Shown here in pieces: positions 17,510 to 27,535 of a stretch of 64,000 bases of DNA. Position 1 is the stretch's first letter. Each line of letters opens with the position of its first letter. The notes beneath the pieces are model-generated. The model was not told the origin of the DNA and did no database searches. It was given only the letters and a program-made list of their open reading frames with translations. The stretch is taken from the NCBI RefSeq assembly GCF_902832885.1, contig NZ_CADFDK010000005.1, positions 434,001 through 498,000 on the forward strand, written 5' to 3'. The stretch is from Burkholderia seminalis DSM 23518 (GTDB taxonomy: Bacteria > Pseudomonadota > Gammaproteobacteria > Burkholderiales > Burkholderiaceae). The translations under genes and the position numbers were made by a program.

Positions 17510-18376
17510 TCAGCTCGCCGCGAGCGCCTGGCGCAGCGCGGCCAGTACCGGTGCGCCGTCCGGCCGCACGCCGCGCCAGATGAAGAACGATTCGGCCGCC
17601 TGTTCGACGAGCATCCCGAGCCCGTCGGCCGTGCGCGCGCCGAGCGACGCCGCGTGCTGCATGAACACGGTCGGCTGCGCGCCGTACATCATGTCGTATG
17701 CGAGCGTGCCCGCGCCGAACGCGGCCGCGTCGCATTCCGGCAACGCGGCGTCGAGGCTGCCGGCCGTCGCATTGATCACCACGTCGTACGGCTCCGCGCG
17801 CACGACGTCGGGGCCGCCGCCCGCGAGCGTGCAGCCCGCATCGTGCGCGGCCTGCATGAACTGGCCGACGAGTGCCTCGGCCTTGCTCGCGGTGCGGTTC
17901 ACGATCGTGATCGACAGCGGCGCGCGGTCGAGCAGCGGCAGCACGACGCCGCGCGCCGCACCGCCCGCGCCGAGCAGCAGGATGCGCGCGCCCGCGAGCG
18001 ACACGCCGAGATTCGCTTCGATGTCGCGCACGAGGCCGACGCCATCGGTGTTGTCGCCGTGAATACGGCCGTCGGCATCGATGCGCAGCGTGTTCACCGC
18101 CCCCGCCGCCGCCGCGCGCGGCGACAGCGAGTCGGCCAGCGCATGCGCCTCGAGCTTGAACGGCACCGTCACGTTCGCGCCGCGGCCGCCTTCGGCGACG
18201 AAGGCGCGCACGGCGGCTTCAAAGCCGTCGACCGGCGCAAGCCGGTGCGCATACTCGATCGGCTCGCCCGTCTGCGCGGCGAACTGCGCGTGGATGAACG
18301 GCGACTTGCTGTGCGCCACCGGGTTGCCGAACACGACATAGCGGTCGGCACCGCTCGTCGACACCGCCGCGGTCAT
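17510..18376 (-). CDS. aroE: Shikimate dehydrogenase
   Basis: Reduces 3-dehydroshikimate to shikimate with NADPH in aromatic amino acid synthesis. The 288-residue protein shows [20 protein letters not shown] with the substrate-binding Ser-Lys-Ser, [12 protein letters not shown] with the catalytic lysine, [12 protein letters not shown] with the paired aspartate, [12 protein letters not shown] as the NADP Rossmann loop, and [11 protein letters not shown], whose Asn-Arg-Thr binds the NADP phosphate. Its ATG overlaps the stop of the upstream RNB exonuclease gene by 4 bases, and mtgA follows 14 bases on, giving an RNB-aroE-mtgA operon. Confidence 0.94.
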   Translation of the reverse strand: MTAAVSTSGADRYVVFGNPVAHSKSPFIHAQFAAQTGEPIEYAHRLAPVDGFEAAVRAFVAEGGRGANVTVPFKLEAHALADSLSPRAAAAGAVNTLRIDADGRIHGDNTDGVGLVRDIEANLGVSLAGARILLLGAGGAARGVVLPLLDRAPLSITIVNRTASKAEALVGQFMQAAHDAGCTLAGGGPDVVRAEPYDVVINATAGSLDAALPECDAAAFGAGTLAYDMMYGAQPTVFMQHAASLGARTADGLGMLVEQAAESFFIWRGVRPDGAPVLAALRQALAAS

Positions 18377-20460
18377 GATGCGCGCCCTTCTTCGCCGTCG
18401 TTGCCGTTCGCGGCTTCGCCGCCCGCCTCCGATGCCGCGCCGTCCGCTTCGGCCAGCGCTTCGGCTTCGGTTTCCGCAGACGCGTCTTCCGCGTCGACCA
18501 GCGTGTCGTCGCCGCCTTCGGCGTCATCCTCTTCGTCGGCCGCGTCGCCGCTCGTCACGGTCGGCGCGTCGAGCACGTTCAACAGGCGCACCGACGCCTC
18601 GATCGTCAGCTCGTCGAGCGACATCACGTCGAGCAGCACGCGCGTGCCGCGCGCATGCACGCCGAGCCCCGGCACATGCAGCAGCAGCGGAATGTCCTCC
18701 AGGCGCACGAGATCACCCTTCACGACGCTCGCGACCACCTGCTTCTTCTGCTCCTGCGCGAGCCAGCGCAAGCACCAGAAGTACTCCATGCGGCGCTGGT
18801 AATCGGCATAGGCCGTATAGGTATCGTCGAAACCCTGCACGACCGCGTACAGGTCGGCGTCCTTCGGCTTGAACGGCGCGGCGAGCTTCGCGGTGACGCC
18901 ATGCTGCACGCACGCGAGCAGCTGCCACTGGTTCACGAGGTCGACGTAGCGACGCAGCGGCGACGTGCTCCATGCGTACTGGGCCACGCCGAGGCCTTCG
19001 TGCGGCGCGGCCGTCGTCTGCATCCGCGTGCGCTTCGGGCCCGGCGCGCCGAAGCCGCGCTGCGAGCGATAGATGCCCGGCACCGTGTGGTCGTGCAGGA
19101 ACGCGCCCCAGGTCGAGTTCGCGAGGATCGCGAGCTCCGACACGATCAGGTCGAGCGGCGACCCGCGGCGACGCGGCGTGATCGACACGTGCTCGCCTTC
19201 GACGTAGAAGTTGTAGTCGGTGTTGCGCTGCACCTCGCGCTTCAGGCCGTAGCCCGCGCGGGCGACCTGGCGCTTCTCGAACAGCGCCTGCGCGAGCGGC
19301 CACAGCACGGCGATGTCGTCCTTGTGCGGATAGTCGCCGGTGCCGGCCGCGAGCGTCTCTTCGGTGACGAGCTCGTCGAGCGTGTTGTGGCGCAGGTTGT
19401 TCTTCACGAACACGAGCTCGGCGCGCGTCTCGTTCGCGACGATCTCCTGCGTTTCGCGGTTGACGATGATGTACAGCGACAGCGCCGGACGGTAATCGCC
19501 CTCCTTCAGCGTGAACACGTCGACGACGTCGTCCGGCAGCATCGTGATCTTGTCGCCCGGCATGTAGACGGTCGACAGGCGCGTGCGCGCGATCGCATCG
19601 ACCGCGTCGCCGCGCACGATGCCGAGCGCCGGCGCCGCGATGTGCACGCCGATCCGCACGCGGCCGTCGGACAGGTGCTCGACCGAGAACGCATCGTCGA
19701 TCTCGGTCGTCGTGATGTCGTCGATCGAAAATGCCTCGACGTTCGCGCGCGGCAGGTCGTCCGGCAGCGGGCCGACCGCGACGGGCGGAAAGCCCGTGCC
19801 GTGCGGGAAGAATTCCGCGAGGAAGCGCGCCTCGTGCAGCGCACGCGGCGACGCGATGCCGCCGCAGTCGAGCATCAGCCGCGCCGGCGACACGCCGCGC
19901 GCGCCGGCCGCCGCTTCCATCGCCTTGTATTCGATCGCGTTCTTGTCCGGCCGCGTCAGCAGCCCGAGCACCTTGCCCGCGAACGCGTCCGGCAGCTTGC
20001 CGGCCTTCAGTTCCTCTTCGTACTGCGCCTGGACCAGCGCCTGCTGGCGCTTGCGCTCGAGCGACGCGAGCGCCATCTTGAGCTGCTCTTCCGGCGCGCG
20101 CTGATACTGGCCGCGCCCCTTGCGGCGGAAGTAGACGGGCGAGCCATGCAGCCGCAGCACCAGCGCCGCGCGCTCGACCGGGCCGTAGGCCGCGCCGAAG
20201 TACTCGGCGGCCAGCGCCGTATACGCAAACTCGTCGGCCGGCGCGCATTCCCACAGGAAATCCAGGTCGATCTGCTGCGCGGCCGTGTCGGCCTCCTGCA
20301 TCAGCTCGCTCGCGGCCGGCTTCTCGAATTCGATCAGCACGTCTTTCGCGCGGACCTTCGCGCGCCGCCCGCCGGGCAACTCGACCTGAAATGCATCGCC
20401 CTGGCGCGACAGCACGCTGCCCGCCTTGAAACTGCCCGATTCCTCGAAGAAAACGTTCAC
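18373..20460 (-). CDS. RNB-domain (RNase II family) exoribonuclease with acidic tail
   Basis: A 695-residue 3'-5' exoribonuclease. The RNB catalytic domain runs from about residue 235 to 560, with [19 protein letters not shown] holding the metal-binding aspartates, [26 protein letters not shown] and [15 protein letters not shown]. The N-terminal about 200 residues do not look like the canonical paired cold-shock domains of E. coli RNase II, and I would not call it Rnb or Rnr with confidence. The last about 60 residues (from roughly 637) are an Asp/Glu/Ala-rich low-complexity acidic tail. It is first of an operon with aroE (4-base overlap). Role: mRNA or structured-RNA turnover, inferred from family. 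Confidence 0.86.
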   Translation of the reverse strand: MNVFFEESGSFKAGSVLSRQGDAFQVELPGGRRAKVRAKDVLIEFEKPAASELMQEADTAAQQIDLDFLWECAPADEFAYTALAAEYFGAAYGPVERAALVLRLHGSPVYFRRKGRGQYQRAPEEQLKMALASLERKRQQALVQAQYEEELKAGKLPDAFAGKVLGLLTRPDKNAIEYKAMEAAAGARGVSPARLMLDCGGIASPRALHEARFLAEFFPHGTGFPPVAVGPLPDDLPRANVEAFSIDDITTTEIDDAFSVEHLSDGRVRIGVHIAAPALGIVRGDAVDAIARTRLSTVYMPGDKITMLPDDVVDVFTLKEGDYRPALSLYIIVNRETQEIVANETRAELVFVKNNLRHNTLDELVTEETLAAGTGDYPHKDDIAVLWPLAQALFEKRQVARAGYGLKREVQRNTDYNFYVEGEHVSITPRRRGSPLDLIVSELAILANSTWGAFLHDHTVPGIYRSQRGFGAPGPKRTRMQTTAAPHEGLGVAQYAWSTSPLRRYVDLVNQWQLLACVQHGVTAKLAAPFKPKDADLYAVVQGFDDTYTAYADYQRRMEYFWCLRWLAQEQKKQVVASVVKGDLVRLEDIPLLLHVPGLGVHARGTRVLLDVMSLDELTIEASVRLLNVLDAPTVTSGDAADEEDDAEGGDDTLVDAEDASAETEAEALAEADGAASEAGGEAANGNDGEEGRAS

Positions 20461-20540
20461 TCAGTACTCTCGTTCAGACTGCCCGGCGCCGCGTCGGCGG
20501 CACCGCATGATGATGGGAATTCGATCGGCACAGGGCCGGT

Positions 20541-21110
20541 TTATGACGTCTTTCCGTCGCAAAATGCGAGAACGTCGTCGACATAGTCGGCAAATTCGCT
20601 GATCCCGTGATCGCTGCCTTCGATCACGCGCGTTTTCGCACCCGGGTAATGCGCCAGCATCTCGCGATAGTCGAGCACTTCGTCGCCGGTCGCCGCGAAC
20701 AGATAGTAGCGTTCGGCGCGCGTGATTGCCGGCACGCGCAGCGCGTCGAGCTCATGCAGGTGACGGCGCTCGACGACGATCGTGCCGCCGCCGTGCCACA
20801 GCGGCTGTTCGCCCAGGTGCTGCTCGAGATCGCGTTGCGGCACGATGGCCGGATTCAGCAGCACGGCCTTCCAGCCGTGCTTTTCCGCCAGCCACGTCGC
20901 GTAATAGCCGCCGAGCGAGCTGCCGATGACGGTCACGTCGCGCGCGCCCGCCACTTCCGCTTCGGCCACCGCGATCGCCTCGAGCGGCGACACCGACAGC
21001 GACGGGCACCGCCACTCGCCGGTACGGCCGAGTTCGGCCATGCGCGCGGCGAGCAGCCGCGATTTCTGCGATTCCGGCGACGACCGGAAGCCGTGCAGAT
21101 ACAGGATCAC
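20541..21110 (-). CDS. YqiA-like alpha/beta hydrolase (esterase)
   Basis: A 189-residue small serine hydrolase. It begins MILYLHGFRSSPESQKS, with the oxyanion HGF motif, then TVIGSSLGGYYATWLAEKHG containing the nucleophile Gly-Ser-Ser-Leu-Gly elbow, LLNPAIVP, ATGDEVLDYREM with a likely catalytic Asp, and EGSDHGISEF with the His. This matches the UPF0227/YqiA esterase family. No ATG exists near the start; the GTG at 21110 overlaps the mpl stop as GTGA, so it is translated by coupling to mpl. Substrate is unknown; E. coli YqiA acts on short-chain acyl esters. Confidence 0.85.
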   Translation of the reverse strand: MILYLHGFRSSPESQKSRLLAARMAELGRTGEWRCPSLSVSPLEAIAVAEAEVAGARDVTVIGSSLGGYYATWLAEKHGWKAVLLNPAIVPQRDLEQHLGEQPLWHGGGTIVVERRHLHELDALRVPAITRAERYYLFAATGDEVLDYREMLAHYPGAKTRVIEGSDHGISEFADYVDDVLAFCDGKTS

Positions 21111-22492
21111 GTGCGGCTCCCGAGCGCATCGAGCAGCTTCTGGTGCACGCCGCCGAAGCCGCCGTTGCTCATCACGAGCACGTGGTCGCCCGGGCGCGCG
21201 GCCTCGACGACGGCCTTCACCAGCAAGTGGAGATCGTCGAACGCGCGTGCCTTGTCGCCCAGCGGCGCCAGCGACTCGCCGAGATTCCAGCCGAGCGCGT
21301 CGCGCCCCGTCGGGGCGCCGTAGCCGAACACGAGATCGGCATCGGCGAGGCTGGCCGGCAATTGCGACTTCATCACGCCGAGCTTCATCGTGTTCGAGCG
21401 CGGCTCGAGCACGGCGAGGATGCGGGCATTCTGGCGACCGATGCGCGCACGAAGGCCGGCGATCGTGGTTTCGATCGCGGTCGGATGGTGCGCGAAATCG
21501 TCGTAGACGGTCACGCCGTCGATGCTGCCGCGCACTTCCATCCGGCGCTTCACGTTGCGGAACGACGCGAGCGACGCCGCCGCCTGCGCGGGCGGCACGC
21601 CGACGTGGCGCGCGGCGGCGATCGCCGCGAGCGCGTTCATCCGGTTGTGGTCGCCCTGCACCTGCCACGCGACTTCGCCGACGCGCTCGGCCTGCGAGTG
21701 CACCGCGAAGCGCTCGTCGACCGGCACGCCGTCCTCGGCCGGCAGCGCCTGCCAGCCGCCGTCGACGCCGAAGCGCTCGACCTCGCTCCAGCAGCCGCGC
21801 GCCAGCACGCGTTCGAGCGCGTCCGAGCGGCCGTTCGTGACGATCCGGCCGACGCCCGGCACGGTGCGCACGAGATGGTGGAATTGCGTCTCGATCGCGG
21901 CGAGATCCGGGAAGATGTCGGCGTGATCGAATTCAAGGTTGTTCAGCACCGCGGTGCGCGGCCGGTAGTGGACGAACTTCGAACGCTTGTCGAAGAACGC
22001 CGTGTCGTACTCGTCGGCCTCGATCACGAAGAAGCTCGAGTCGGTGAGCCGTGCCGACACGCCGAAATTCAGCGGCACGCCGCCGATCAGGAAACCGGGG
22101 TTCAGGCCCGCGTCCTCCAGCAGCCACGCGAGCATCGACGACGTGGTCGTCTTGCCGTGCGTGCCCGCGACCGCGAGCACCCACTTGCCGGCGAGCACGT
22201 GCTCGCCGAGCCACTGCGGGCCCGACACGTACGGCAGGCCGCGATCGAGGATCGCCTCCATCAGCGGATTACCGCGCGTGACGACGTTGCCGATCACGAA
22301 CAGGTCCGGTTTCAGGTCGATCTGTTCGGCGCCGTAGCCTTCGATCAGCGTGATGCCCTGTGCCTCGAGCTGGGTGCTCATCGGCGGATAGACGCCCGCG
22401 TCGCAACCCGTCACCGTGTGGCCCGCTTCGCGCGCGAGTACGGCGAGACCGCCCATGAAGGTGCCGCAGATGCCAAGAATATGGATGTGCAT
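21107..22492 (-). CDS. mpl: UDP-N-acetylmuramate:L-alanyl-gamma-D-glutamyl-meso-diaminopimelate ligase
   Basis: Recycles murein tripeptide by attaching it directly to UDP-MurNAc. The 461-residue cytoplasmic Mur ligase starts MHIHILGICGTFMGGLAVLA, the Mpl version of the dinucleotide-like N-terminal motif, then AVAGTHGKTTTSSMLAWLLE as the ATP P-loop, EADEYDTAFFDKRSKF, LNNLEFDHADIF and YDDFAHHPTAIETT, all typical of Mpl as distinct from MurC. It works with AmpD, also in this window, in cell-wall recycling. The small esterase gene follows by GTGA overlap. The divergent gene at 22740 is 247 bases away. Confidence 0.94.
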   Translation of the reverse strand: MHIHILGICGTFMGGLAVLAREAGHTVTGCDAGVYPPMSTQLEAQGITLIEGYGAEQIDLKPDLFVIGNVVTRGNPLMEAILDRGLPYVSGPQWLGEHVLAGKWVLAVAGTHGKTTTSSMLAWLLEDAGLNPGFLIGGVPLNFGVSARLTDSSFFVIEADEYDTAFFDKRSKFVHYRPRTAVLNNLEFDHADIFPDLAAIETQFHHLVRTVPGVGRIVTNGRSDALERVLARGCWSEVERFGVDGGWQALPAEDGVPVDERFAVHSQAERVGEVAWQVQGDHNRMNALAAIAAARHVGVPPAQAAASLASFRNVKRRMEVRGSIDGVTVYDDFAHHPTAIETTIAGLRARIGRQNARILAVLEPRSNTMKLGVMKSQLPASLADADLVFGYGAPTGRDALGWNLGESLAPLGDKARAFDDLHLLVKAVVEAARPGDHVLVMSNGGFGGVHQKLLDALGSRT

Positions 22493-22724
22493 AGAGATGA
22501 ATGCTTTCGCGCCGCCGGGCGCCGTCGATTCGGAAAGGATGCATGTGCGGCGCGCCGGACGGACCGCGCGACCGGCGCCGACCCACGACTTTTGCCGCGA
22601 CACAAAGATGGCTATTGTAACTGACGGCCTGCGCTGCCCGGCGGCCCGAACGATGCGGGCGAACCCCGGCCGGGCGTCGGGCGGCGGCCCGCCGTACCCG
22701 TGCTCGGGCCCGTCGGCGATCGAG

Positions 22725-22730
22725 TATGAT
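22725..22730 (+). promoter_or_regulatory. Candidate -10 hexamer very close to the next start codon
   Basis: TATGAT lies 9 bases before the ATG at 22740, so transcription from it would give a nearly leaderless mRNA. No good -35 is visible, so this is weak. Confidence 0.3.
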
Positions 22731-22739
22731 TGCCGGATC

Positions 22740-23384
22740 ATGTCTCGCAAATCCCTTCTCGACCCGCGGCGCGTCCGCGAGGAAATCGCCCAATCCGCCG
22801 CCCGCCTGATCGCGGAGGACGGCCTGGACTATGCCGGCGCGAAGCGCAAGGCCGCGCGCCAGTTGCTGGGCGATTCGCGCGTTGCCGGCGAATGGCTGCC
22901 GGATAACGACCAGATCGAGGAAGAACTGCGCGAATACCTCGCGCTGTTCCAGAGCGATACCCAGCCGGACGAACTGCGCCGCCTGCGCGAGATCGCGCTC
23001 GACTGGATGCGCCGGCTCGCCGAGTTCCATCCCTATGTGACGGGCGCCGTGCTGAACGGCACCGCGAACGCCCATTCGGATGTCCATTTGCAGGCATTCA
23101 CCGACAACCCGAAGGACGTCGCCATCTACCTGCTGAACCAGAACGTCCAGTACGACGTCTCCGAGACGCGGCACTTCGCGGGCCGCGCCGACGTCGAGAC
23201 GCTCAGTTTCCTGTGGCGCCCGCGGCGCGACATGGACGCGATCGGCATCCATCTCGCGCTCTATGCGAGCGACGACCTGCGCGGCGCGGTCAAGGCCGAC
23301 GCGCGCGGCCGCGTCGCCCGCGCCGATGCCGCCGCGCTGCGCGCGCTCGTCGAGGCGGGCAAGACCCCTTCCGAACCGGAATGA
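22740..23384 (+). CDS. Conserved hypothetical protein, nucleotidyltransferase-like
   Basis: A 214-residue soluble protein I cannot assign. It opens with a basic helix (MSRKSLLDPRRVREEIAQSA) and a helical, charged first half. Around residues 105-125 the segment GAVLNGTANAHSDVHLQAF resembles the Gly-Ser...Asp-x-Asp core of minimal nucleotidyltransferases, but the second acidic residue is replaced by His, so activity is doubtful. No signal peptide or membrane segment. No Shine-Dalgarno precedes the ATG. It is divergent from mpl and upstream of the TlpA-like gene by 7 bases, so these two probably share a transcript. Database names for such proteins vary and may be misleading. Confidence 0.75.
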   Translation: MSRKSLLDPRRVREEIAQSAARLIAEDGLDYAGAKRKAARQLLGDSRVAGEWLPDNDQIEEELREYLALFQSDTQPDELRRLREIALDWMRRLAEFHPYVTGAVLNGTANAHSDVHLQAFTDNPKDVAIYLLNQNVQYDVSETRHFAGRADVETLSFLWRPRRDMDAIGIHLALYASDDLRGAVKADARGRVARADAAALRALVEAGKTPSEPE

Positions 23385-23391
23385 TTCAACG

Positions 23392-23943
23392 ATGATGATG
23401 AAACGCATGTTGGCGCTCGCGGTGGTCGCGGCCGCCGCCGTCGCCGGCGGACTGACCGCCGGCCATTGGTTCCGCGGCAGTGCCGACGACGGCGTCGCCG
23501 TCGCCGCGCCCGCCGCGCAGGGCAACCCGGTCGACCAGCTGTGGGCGTCGTCGCTGACGGGCACCGACGGCAAGCCGGCCTCGCTGGCCGCTTTCAAGGG
23601 CCAGAAGGTCGTCGTCAATTTCTGGGCATCGTGGTGCGGCCCGTGCGTCGAGGAAATGCCCGAGCTCGTCGCACTGTCGCACCAGTACAAGCAGAAAGGC
23701 ATCCGTTTCATCGGGATCGGCGTCGATTCCGAGCAGAACGTGAAGAATTTCCTGCGGAAGGTGAAGGTCGACTATCCGGTCTTCGTCAGCGGTTACGCAG
23801 GCGCCGATCTGGCCCGTAATTTTGGAAATACCGCCGGCGCGTTGCCGTTTACGGTCGTGATCGACGAAACCGGCAAGATTCGCGAGACAAAATTGGGACA
23901 AATCCAGCCGGCCGAGCTGAAAAAGACGCTCGACGCGCTGTAA
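23392..23943 (+). CDS. TlpA/ResA-family periplasmic thioredoxin
   Basis: A 183-residue exported thiol-disulfide protein. An N-terminal signal or anchor (LALAVVAAAAVAGGLTAG, residues 7-24) is followed by a thioredoxin fold with the active site NFWASWCGPC (Cys82, Cys85), then FIGIGVDSEQNVKNFLRKVKV, the TlpA-type insert, and the cis-proline strand GALPFTVVID. TlpA/ResA proteins keep periplasmic cysteines reduced, for example in cytochrome c maturation. Three consecutive ATG codons (23392, 23395, 23398) are possible starts. It lies 7 bases after the hypothetical gene. Confidence 0.88.
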   Translation: MMMKRMLALAVVAAAAVAGGLTAGHWFRGSADDGVAVAAPAAQGNPVDQLWASSLTGTDGKPASLAAFKGQKVVVNFWASWCGPCVEEMPELVALSHQYKQKGIRFIGIGVDSEQNVKNFLRKVKVDYPVFVSGYAGADLARNFGNTAGALPFTVVIDETGKIRETKLGQIQPAELKKTLDAL

Positions 23944-24077
23944 CCGGCCCGAACGGCGGCCCGCACGTTGGCGGCGATTTGCCTGTCGATCGCCGCAATT
24001 TCGCGTGAATTCGCCGATACTTTGCCTCCATGCCGGTAATTCTTGCAGGTCCGTCGCGCCCGGCCGTTCGGCAAAAC

Positions 24078-24107
24078 TAGACAAATTTCTCTAAATAGCG
24101 CTAAAGT
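24078..24107 (+). promoter_or_regulatory. Possible promoter upstream of aroQ
   Basis: TAGACA and TAAAGT are separated by 18 bases in the only A/T-rich stretch of the 194-base gap before aroQ. Matches to consensus are modest. Confidence 0.35.
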
Positions 24108-24137
24108 TCGCGCAATTCCGCAGAAATAGAAGCGACC

Positions 24138-24590
24138 ATGACACGATTGCTGGTGCTGCACGGCCCCAACCTGAACCTTCTCGGCACCCGGGAACCGGAG
24201 GTGTACGGCCGCGTCACGCTCGCTCAGATCGATCAGGCGCTTGCCGCGCGCGCCCGGGAAGCCGGCGCCGAGCTGTCGTCGTTCCAGAGCAACCATGAAG
24301 GTGCGCTGGTCGACCGCATCCAGGCCGCGCGGGAGGAACAGACCGATTTCATCCTGATCAATCCGGCCGCGTACACGCACACGAGCGTTGCGATCCGGGA
24401 CGCGATCGCCGGCGTTGGCATCCCGTTCGTCGAGGTTCACTTGTCGAACGTGCATCGCCGCGAAGCGTTCAGGCACCACTCCTACTTTTCCGACCTGGCC
24501 GAAGGCGTGATCTGCGGGCTCGGCTGGAAAGGTTATCTGTACGCGCTCGAGTACGCGCTGGACAAGCTGCAAGGCACGTCGCGCGGCTGA
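24138..24590 (+). CDS. aroQ: 3-dehydroquinate dehydratase, type II
   Basis: Dehydrates 3-dehydroquinate to 3-dehydroshikimate. The 150-residue protein is a textbook type II enzyme: [20 protein letters not shown] with the flexible lid containing Arg and catalytic Tyr, [32 protein letters not shown], and [18 protein letters not shown] with the catalytic His. It precedes accB-accC by 66 bases; aroQ-accB-accC is a widely conserved order in proteobacteria. Confidence 0.96.
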   Translation: MTRLLVLHGPNLNLLGTREPEVYGRVTLAQIDQALAARAREAGAELSSFQSNHEGALVDRIQAAREEQTDFILINPAAYTHTSVAIRDAIAGVGIPFVEVHLSNVHRREAFRHHSYFSDLAEGVICGLGWKGYLYALEYALDKLQGTSRG

Positions 24591-24656
24591 TTTCGCGATC
24601 TAGATTCAGCGCCGGCCCCTAACCGGCGCTTTCACGTATTGAAAGGGGAATTCCCG

Positions 24657-25130
24657 ATGGATCTTCGTAAGCTGAAAACTCTGATCGACCTCGTTTCCGA
24701 ATCCGGCATCTCCGAGCTGGAAGTGACGGAAGGCGAAGGCAAGGTGCGCATCGTCAAGAACGCACCGCCGGTCTACGTGCAGCCGACGGCTGGGTATGCC
24801 CCGCAAGTCAGCGCGCCCGCTCCGTCGGCCGCGCTGCCGACCGAAGGCGCCGCCGCGCCGGCCGCGGGCGCTCCCGCCGCACCGGCCGCACCGCAAGGCC
24901 ACGTCGTGACGTCGCCGATGGTCGGCACGTTCTATCGCGCGCCGTCGCCGGGCGCGGACCCGTTCGTCCAGGTCGGCGACACGGTCAAGGAAGGCCAGAC
25001 CATCTGCATCATCGAAGCGATGAAGCTGCTCAACGAGATCGAGTCGGACAAGGCCGGCGTGATCAAGGAAATCCTCGTCGAGAACGGCCAGGCCGTCGAA
25101 TACGGCCAGCCGCTTTTCGTGATCGGCTAA
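24657..25130 (+). CDS. accB: Biotin carboxyl carrier protein of acetyl-CoA carboxylase
   Basis: Carries the biotin that shuttles CO2 between AccC and AccAD in malonyl-CoA formation. The 157-residue protein has the N-terminal [20 protein letters not shown] segment, an Ala/Pro-rich flexible linker (residues about 40-80) and a biotinyl domain with [19 protein letters not shown] (the BCCP thumb region) and [12 protein letters not shown], where Lys123 is the biotinylated residue. The canonical AMKMM is AMKLL here. A Shine-Dalgarno (AAAGGGG) precedes the ATG. Confidence 0.96.
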   Translation: MDLRKLKTLIDLVSESGISELEVTEGEGKVRIVKNAPPVYVQPTAGYAPQVSAPAPSAALPTEGAAAPAAGAPAAPAAPQGHVVTSPMVGTFYRAPSPGADPFVQVGDTVKEGQTICIIEAMKLLNEIESDKAGVIKEILVENGQAVEYGQPLFVIG

Positions 25131-25217
25131 GCCCGCCGCGCGGCCGTCCCGGCCGCGCGCCGCCGAGATGCTCGCCTGGCGCCGTTCGCGCGCCCCTCGA
25201 AGAGACGAATACTCGCT

Positions 25218-26585
25218 ATGTTTGAAAAAATCCTCATTGCCAACCGCGGTGAAATCGCGCTGCGCATCCAGCGCGCGTGCCGCGAGCTCGGCGTCAAGAC
25301 GGTGGTCGTCTACTCGGAAGCCGACAAGGAAGCCAAGTACGTGCGCCTCGCGGACGAAGCCGTCTGCATCGGCCCGGCTCCGTCGAACCTGAGCTACCTG
25401 AACATGCCGGCGCTGATCAGCGCCGCGGAAGTCACCGATGCCGAGGCGATCCACCCCGGCTACGGCTTCCTGTCGGAAAACGCCGATTTCGCGGAGCGCG
25501 TCGAGCAGTCGGGCTTCACGTTCATCGGCCCGCGCCCGGAAACGATCCGGATGATGGGCGACAAGGTCACCGCGAAGCAGACGATGATCAAGACCGGCGT
25601 GCCGTGCGTGCCGGGCTCGGAAGGCGCGTTGCCGGACGATCCGAAGGAGATCGTCAAGATTGCGCGCGCGATCGGCTATCCGGTCATCATCAAGGCGGCC
25701 GGCGGCGGCGGCGGGCGCGGGATGCGCGTCGTGCACACCGAGGCTGCGCTCGTCAACGCGGTCAACATGACCCGCGAGGAAGCCGGCCGTGCGTTCGGCA
25801 ACCCGCAGGTGTACATGGAGAAGTTCCTCGAGAACCCGCGTCACATCGAGATCCAGGTGCTGTCGGACGCGTACAAGAACGCGATCTGGCTGGGCGAGCG
25901 CGACTGCTCGATGCAGCGCCGCCACCAGAAGGTGATCGAGGAAGCGCCGGCGCCCGGCATTCCGCGCCGCCTGATCGACCGCATCGGCGACCGCTGCGCG
26001 GACGCCTGCAAGAAGATGGGCTACCTCGGTGCGGGCACGTTCGAATTCCTGTACGAAAACGGCGAGTTCTACTTCATCGAGATGAACACGCGCGTGCAGG
26101 TCGAGCATCCGGTATCGGAGCTGATCACGGGCGTCGACATCGTGCAGGAACAGATCCGCATCGCGGCCGGCGAGAAGCTCGCGCTGCGCCAGCGCGACAT
26201 CCAGTTCCGCGGACATGCGATCGAATGCCGGATCAACGCCGAGGATCCGTTCAAGTTCACGCCGTCGCCGGGCCGGATCACGTCGTGGCATACGCCGGGC
26301 GGCCCCGGCGTGCGCGTCGACTCGCATGCCTACAATGGCTATTTCGTGCCGCCGAACTATGATTCGATGATCGGCAAGCTGATCACCTACGGCGCGACGC
26401 GCGAGCAGGCGATCCGCCGCATGCGCATCGCGCTGTCGGAAATGGTCGTCGAAGGCATCCAGACCAACATCCCGCTGCACCGCGAGCTGATGATCGACTC
26501 GAAGTTCGTCGAAGGCGGCACCAGCATCCACTATCTCGAAAACCGGCTCGCGCAGAAGCAGCAGGTCGCACCGGAAGAAGCGTAA
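25218..26585 (+). CDS. accC: Biotin carboxylase subunit of acetyl-CoA carboxylase
   Basis: ATP-dependent carboxylation of AccB-bound biotin. The 455-residue protein begins [20 protein letters not shown] and shows [16 protein letters not shown], the glycine-rich ATP loop [47 protein letters not shown], the catalytic [24 protein letters not shown] and [15 protein letters not shown]. Length is a few residues over E. coli AccC (449). It is 87 bases downstream of accB and 2 bases upstream of prmA. Confidence 0.97.
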   Translation: MFEKILIANRGEIALRIQRACRELGVKTVVVYSEADKEAKYVRLADEAVCIGPAPSNLSYLNMPALISAAEVTDAEAIHPGYGFLSENADFAERVEQSGFTFIGPRPETIRMMGDKVTAKQTMIKTGVPCVPGSEGALPDDPKEIVKIARAIGYPVIIKAAGGGGGRGMRVVHTEAALVNAVNMTREEAGRAFGNPQVYMEKFLENPRHIEIQVLSDAYKNAIWLGERDCSMQRRHQKVIEEAPAPGIPRRLIDRIGDRCADACKKMGYLGAGTFEFLYENGEFYFIEMNTRVQVEHPVSELITGVDIVQEQIRIAAGEKLALRQRDIQFRGHAIECRINAEDPFKFTPSPGRITSWHTPGGPGVRVDSHAYNGYFVPPNYDSMIGKLITYGATREQAIRRMRIALSEMVVEGIQTNIPLHRELMIDSKFVEGGTSIHYLENRLAQKQQVAPEEA

Positions 26586-26587
26586 GC

Positions 26588-27490
26588 ATGAGCTATCGCG
26601 AACTCGTCGTCGAACTGGCCCGTGAGCATGCGGAGGCGCTGTCCGACGCGCTGCTCGACCTCGGCGCGCTGTCGGTGTCCGTCGAGGACGCCGACGCCGA
26701 CACGCCCGACGAACAGCCGCTCTTCGGCGAGCCGGGCCTCGTGCCCGACCGCACCGCGTGGCAGCACTCGCGCGTGGTCGCGCTGCTGTCGGCCGACCAT
26801 GAGCCGGCCGTGCTGCTCGCCGCGGCCGCGAACGAGATCGGCATCGCCGAAACGCCGAAGTTCGTCGTCCGCGAAGTCGAGGAACAGGACTGGGTGCGGC
26901 TCACGCAATCGCAGTTCGAGCCGATCCCGATCGGCGAGCGGATCTGGGTCGTGCCGTCGTGGCACGACGCGCCCGATCCCGATGCGCTCGTCCTCGAGCT
27001 CGATCCGGGCCTCGCATTCGGCACCGGCAGCCACCCCACTACCCGTCTGTGCATGGAGTGGCTCGAACAGTCGGTGAAGCCCGGCCAGTCGGTGCTCGAC
27101 TACGGCTGCGGCTCGGGCATTCTCGCGATCCTCGCGAAGAAATGCGGGGCGAACCCCGTCATCGGCATCGACATCGATCCGCAAGCCGTCGAATCGGCGC
27201 GGCAGAACAGCGAGCGCAACCGTGCGGAAGTCACGTACGGGTTGCCCGACGCATGCCCGGACGGCGAGTTCGACATCGTCGTCGCGAACATCCTGTCGAA
27301 CCCGCTGAAGCTGATGGCGTCGATGCTCGCATCGAAGGTCAAACCGGGCGGGCGCATCGCGCTGTCGGGCGTGCTCGCGCGCCAGGCGGACGAAGTCGCG
27401 GCCGTCTACGCGCGCTACGTCGACATCTCGGTCTGGCGTGAACACGAAGGTTGGGTATGCCTCGCCGGAACCCGGCGGGAAAGCCATTAG
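26588..27490 (+). CDS. prmA: Ribosomal protein L11 methyltransferase
   Basis: SAM-dependent trimethylation of ribosomal protein L11. The 300-residue protein has an N-terminal L11-recognition domain ([20 protein letters not shown]) and a Rossmann methyltransferase domain with [35 protein letters not shown] (SAM motif I), [15 protein letters not shown], and [15 protein letters not shown] (the Asn-Pro-like catalytic motif IV). The start is 2 bases after the accC stop, so it belongs to the acc transcript. Confidence 0.95.
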   Translation: MSYRELVVELAREHAEALSDALLDLGALSVSVEDADADTPDEQPLFGEPGLVPDRTAWQHSRVVALLSADHEPAVLLAAAANEIGIAETPKFVVREVEEQDWVRLTQSQFEPIPIGERIWVVPSWHDAPDPDALVLELDPGLAFGTGSHPTTRLCMEWLEQSVKPGQSVLDYGCGSGILAILAKKCGANPVIGIDIDPQAVESARQNSERNRAEVTYGLPDACPDGEFDIVVANILSNPLKLMASMLASKVKPGGRIALSGVLARQADEVAAVYARYVDISVWREHEGWVCLAGTRRESH

Positions 27491-27535
27491 AATAGCGCTG
27501 TCCTTCACTCTGGCCAGCAGGCCGCCCGGCTCGAC

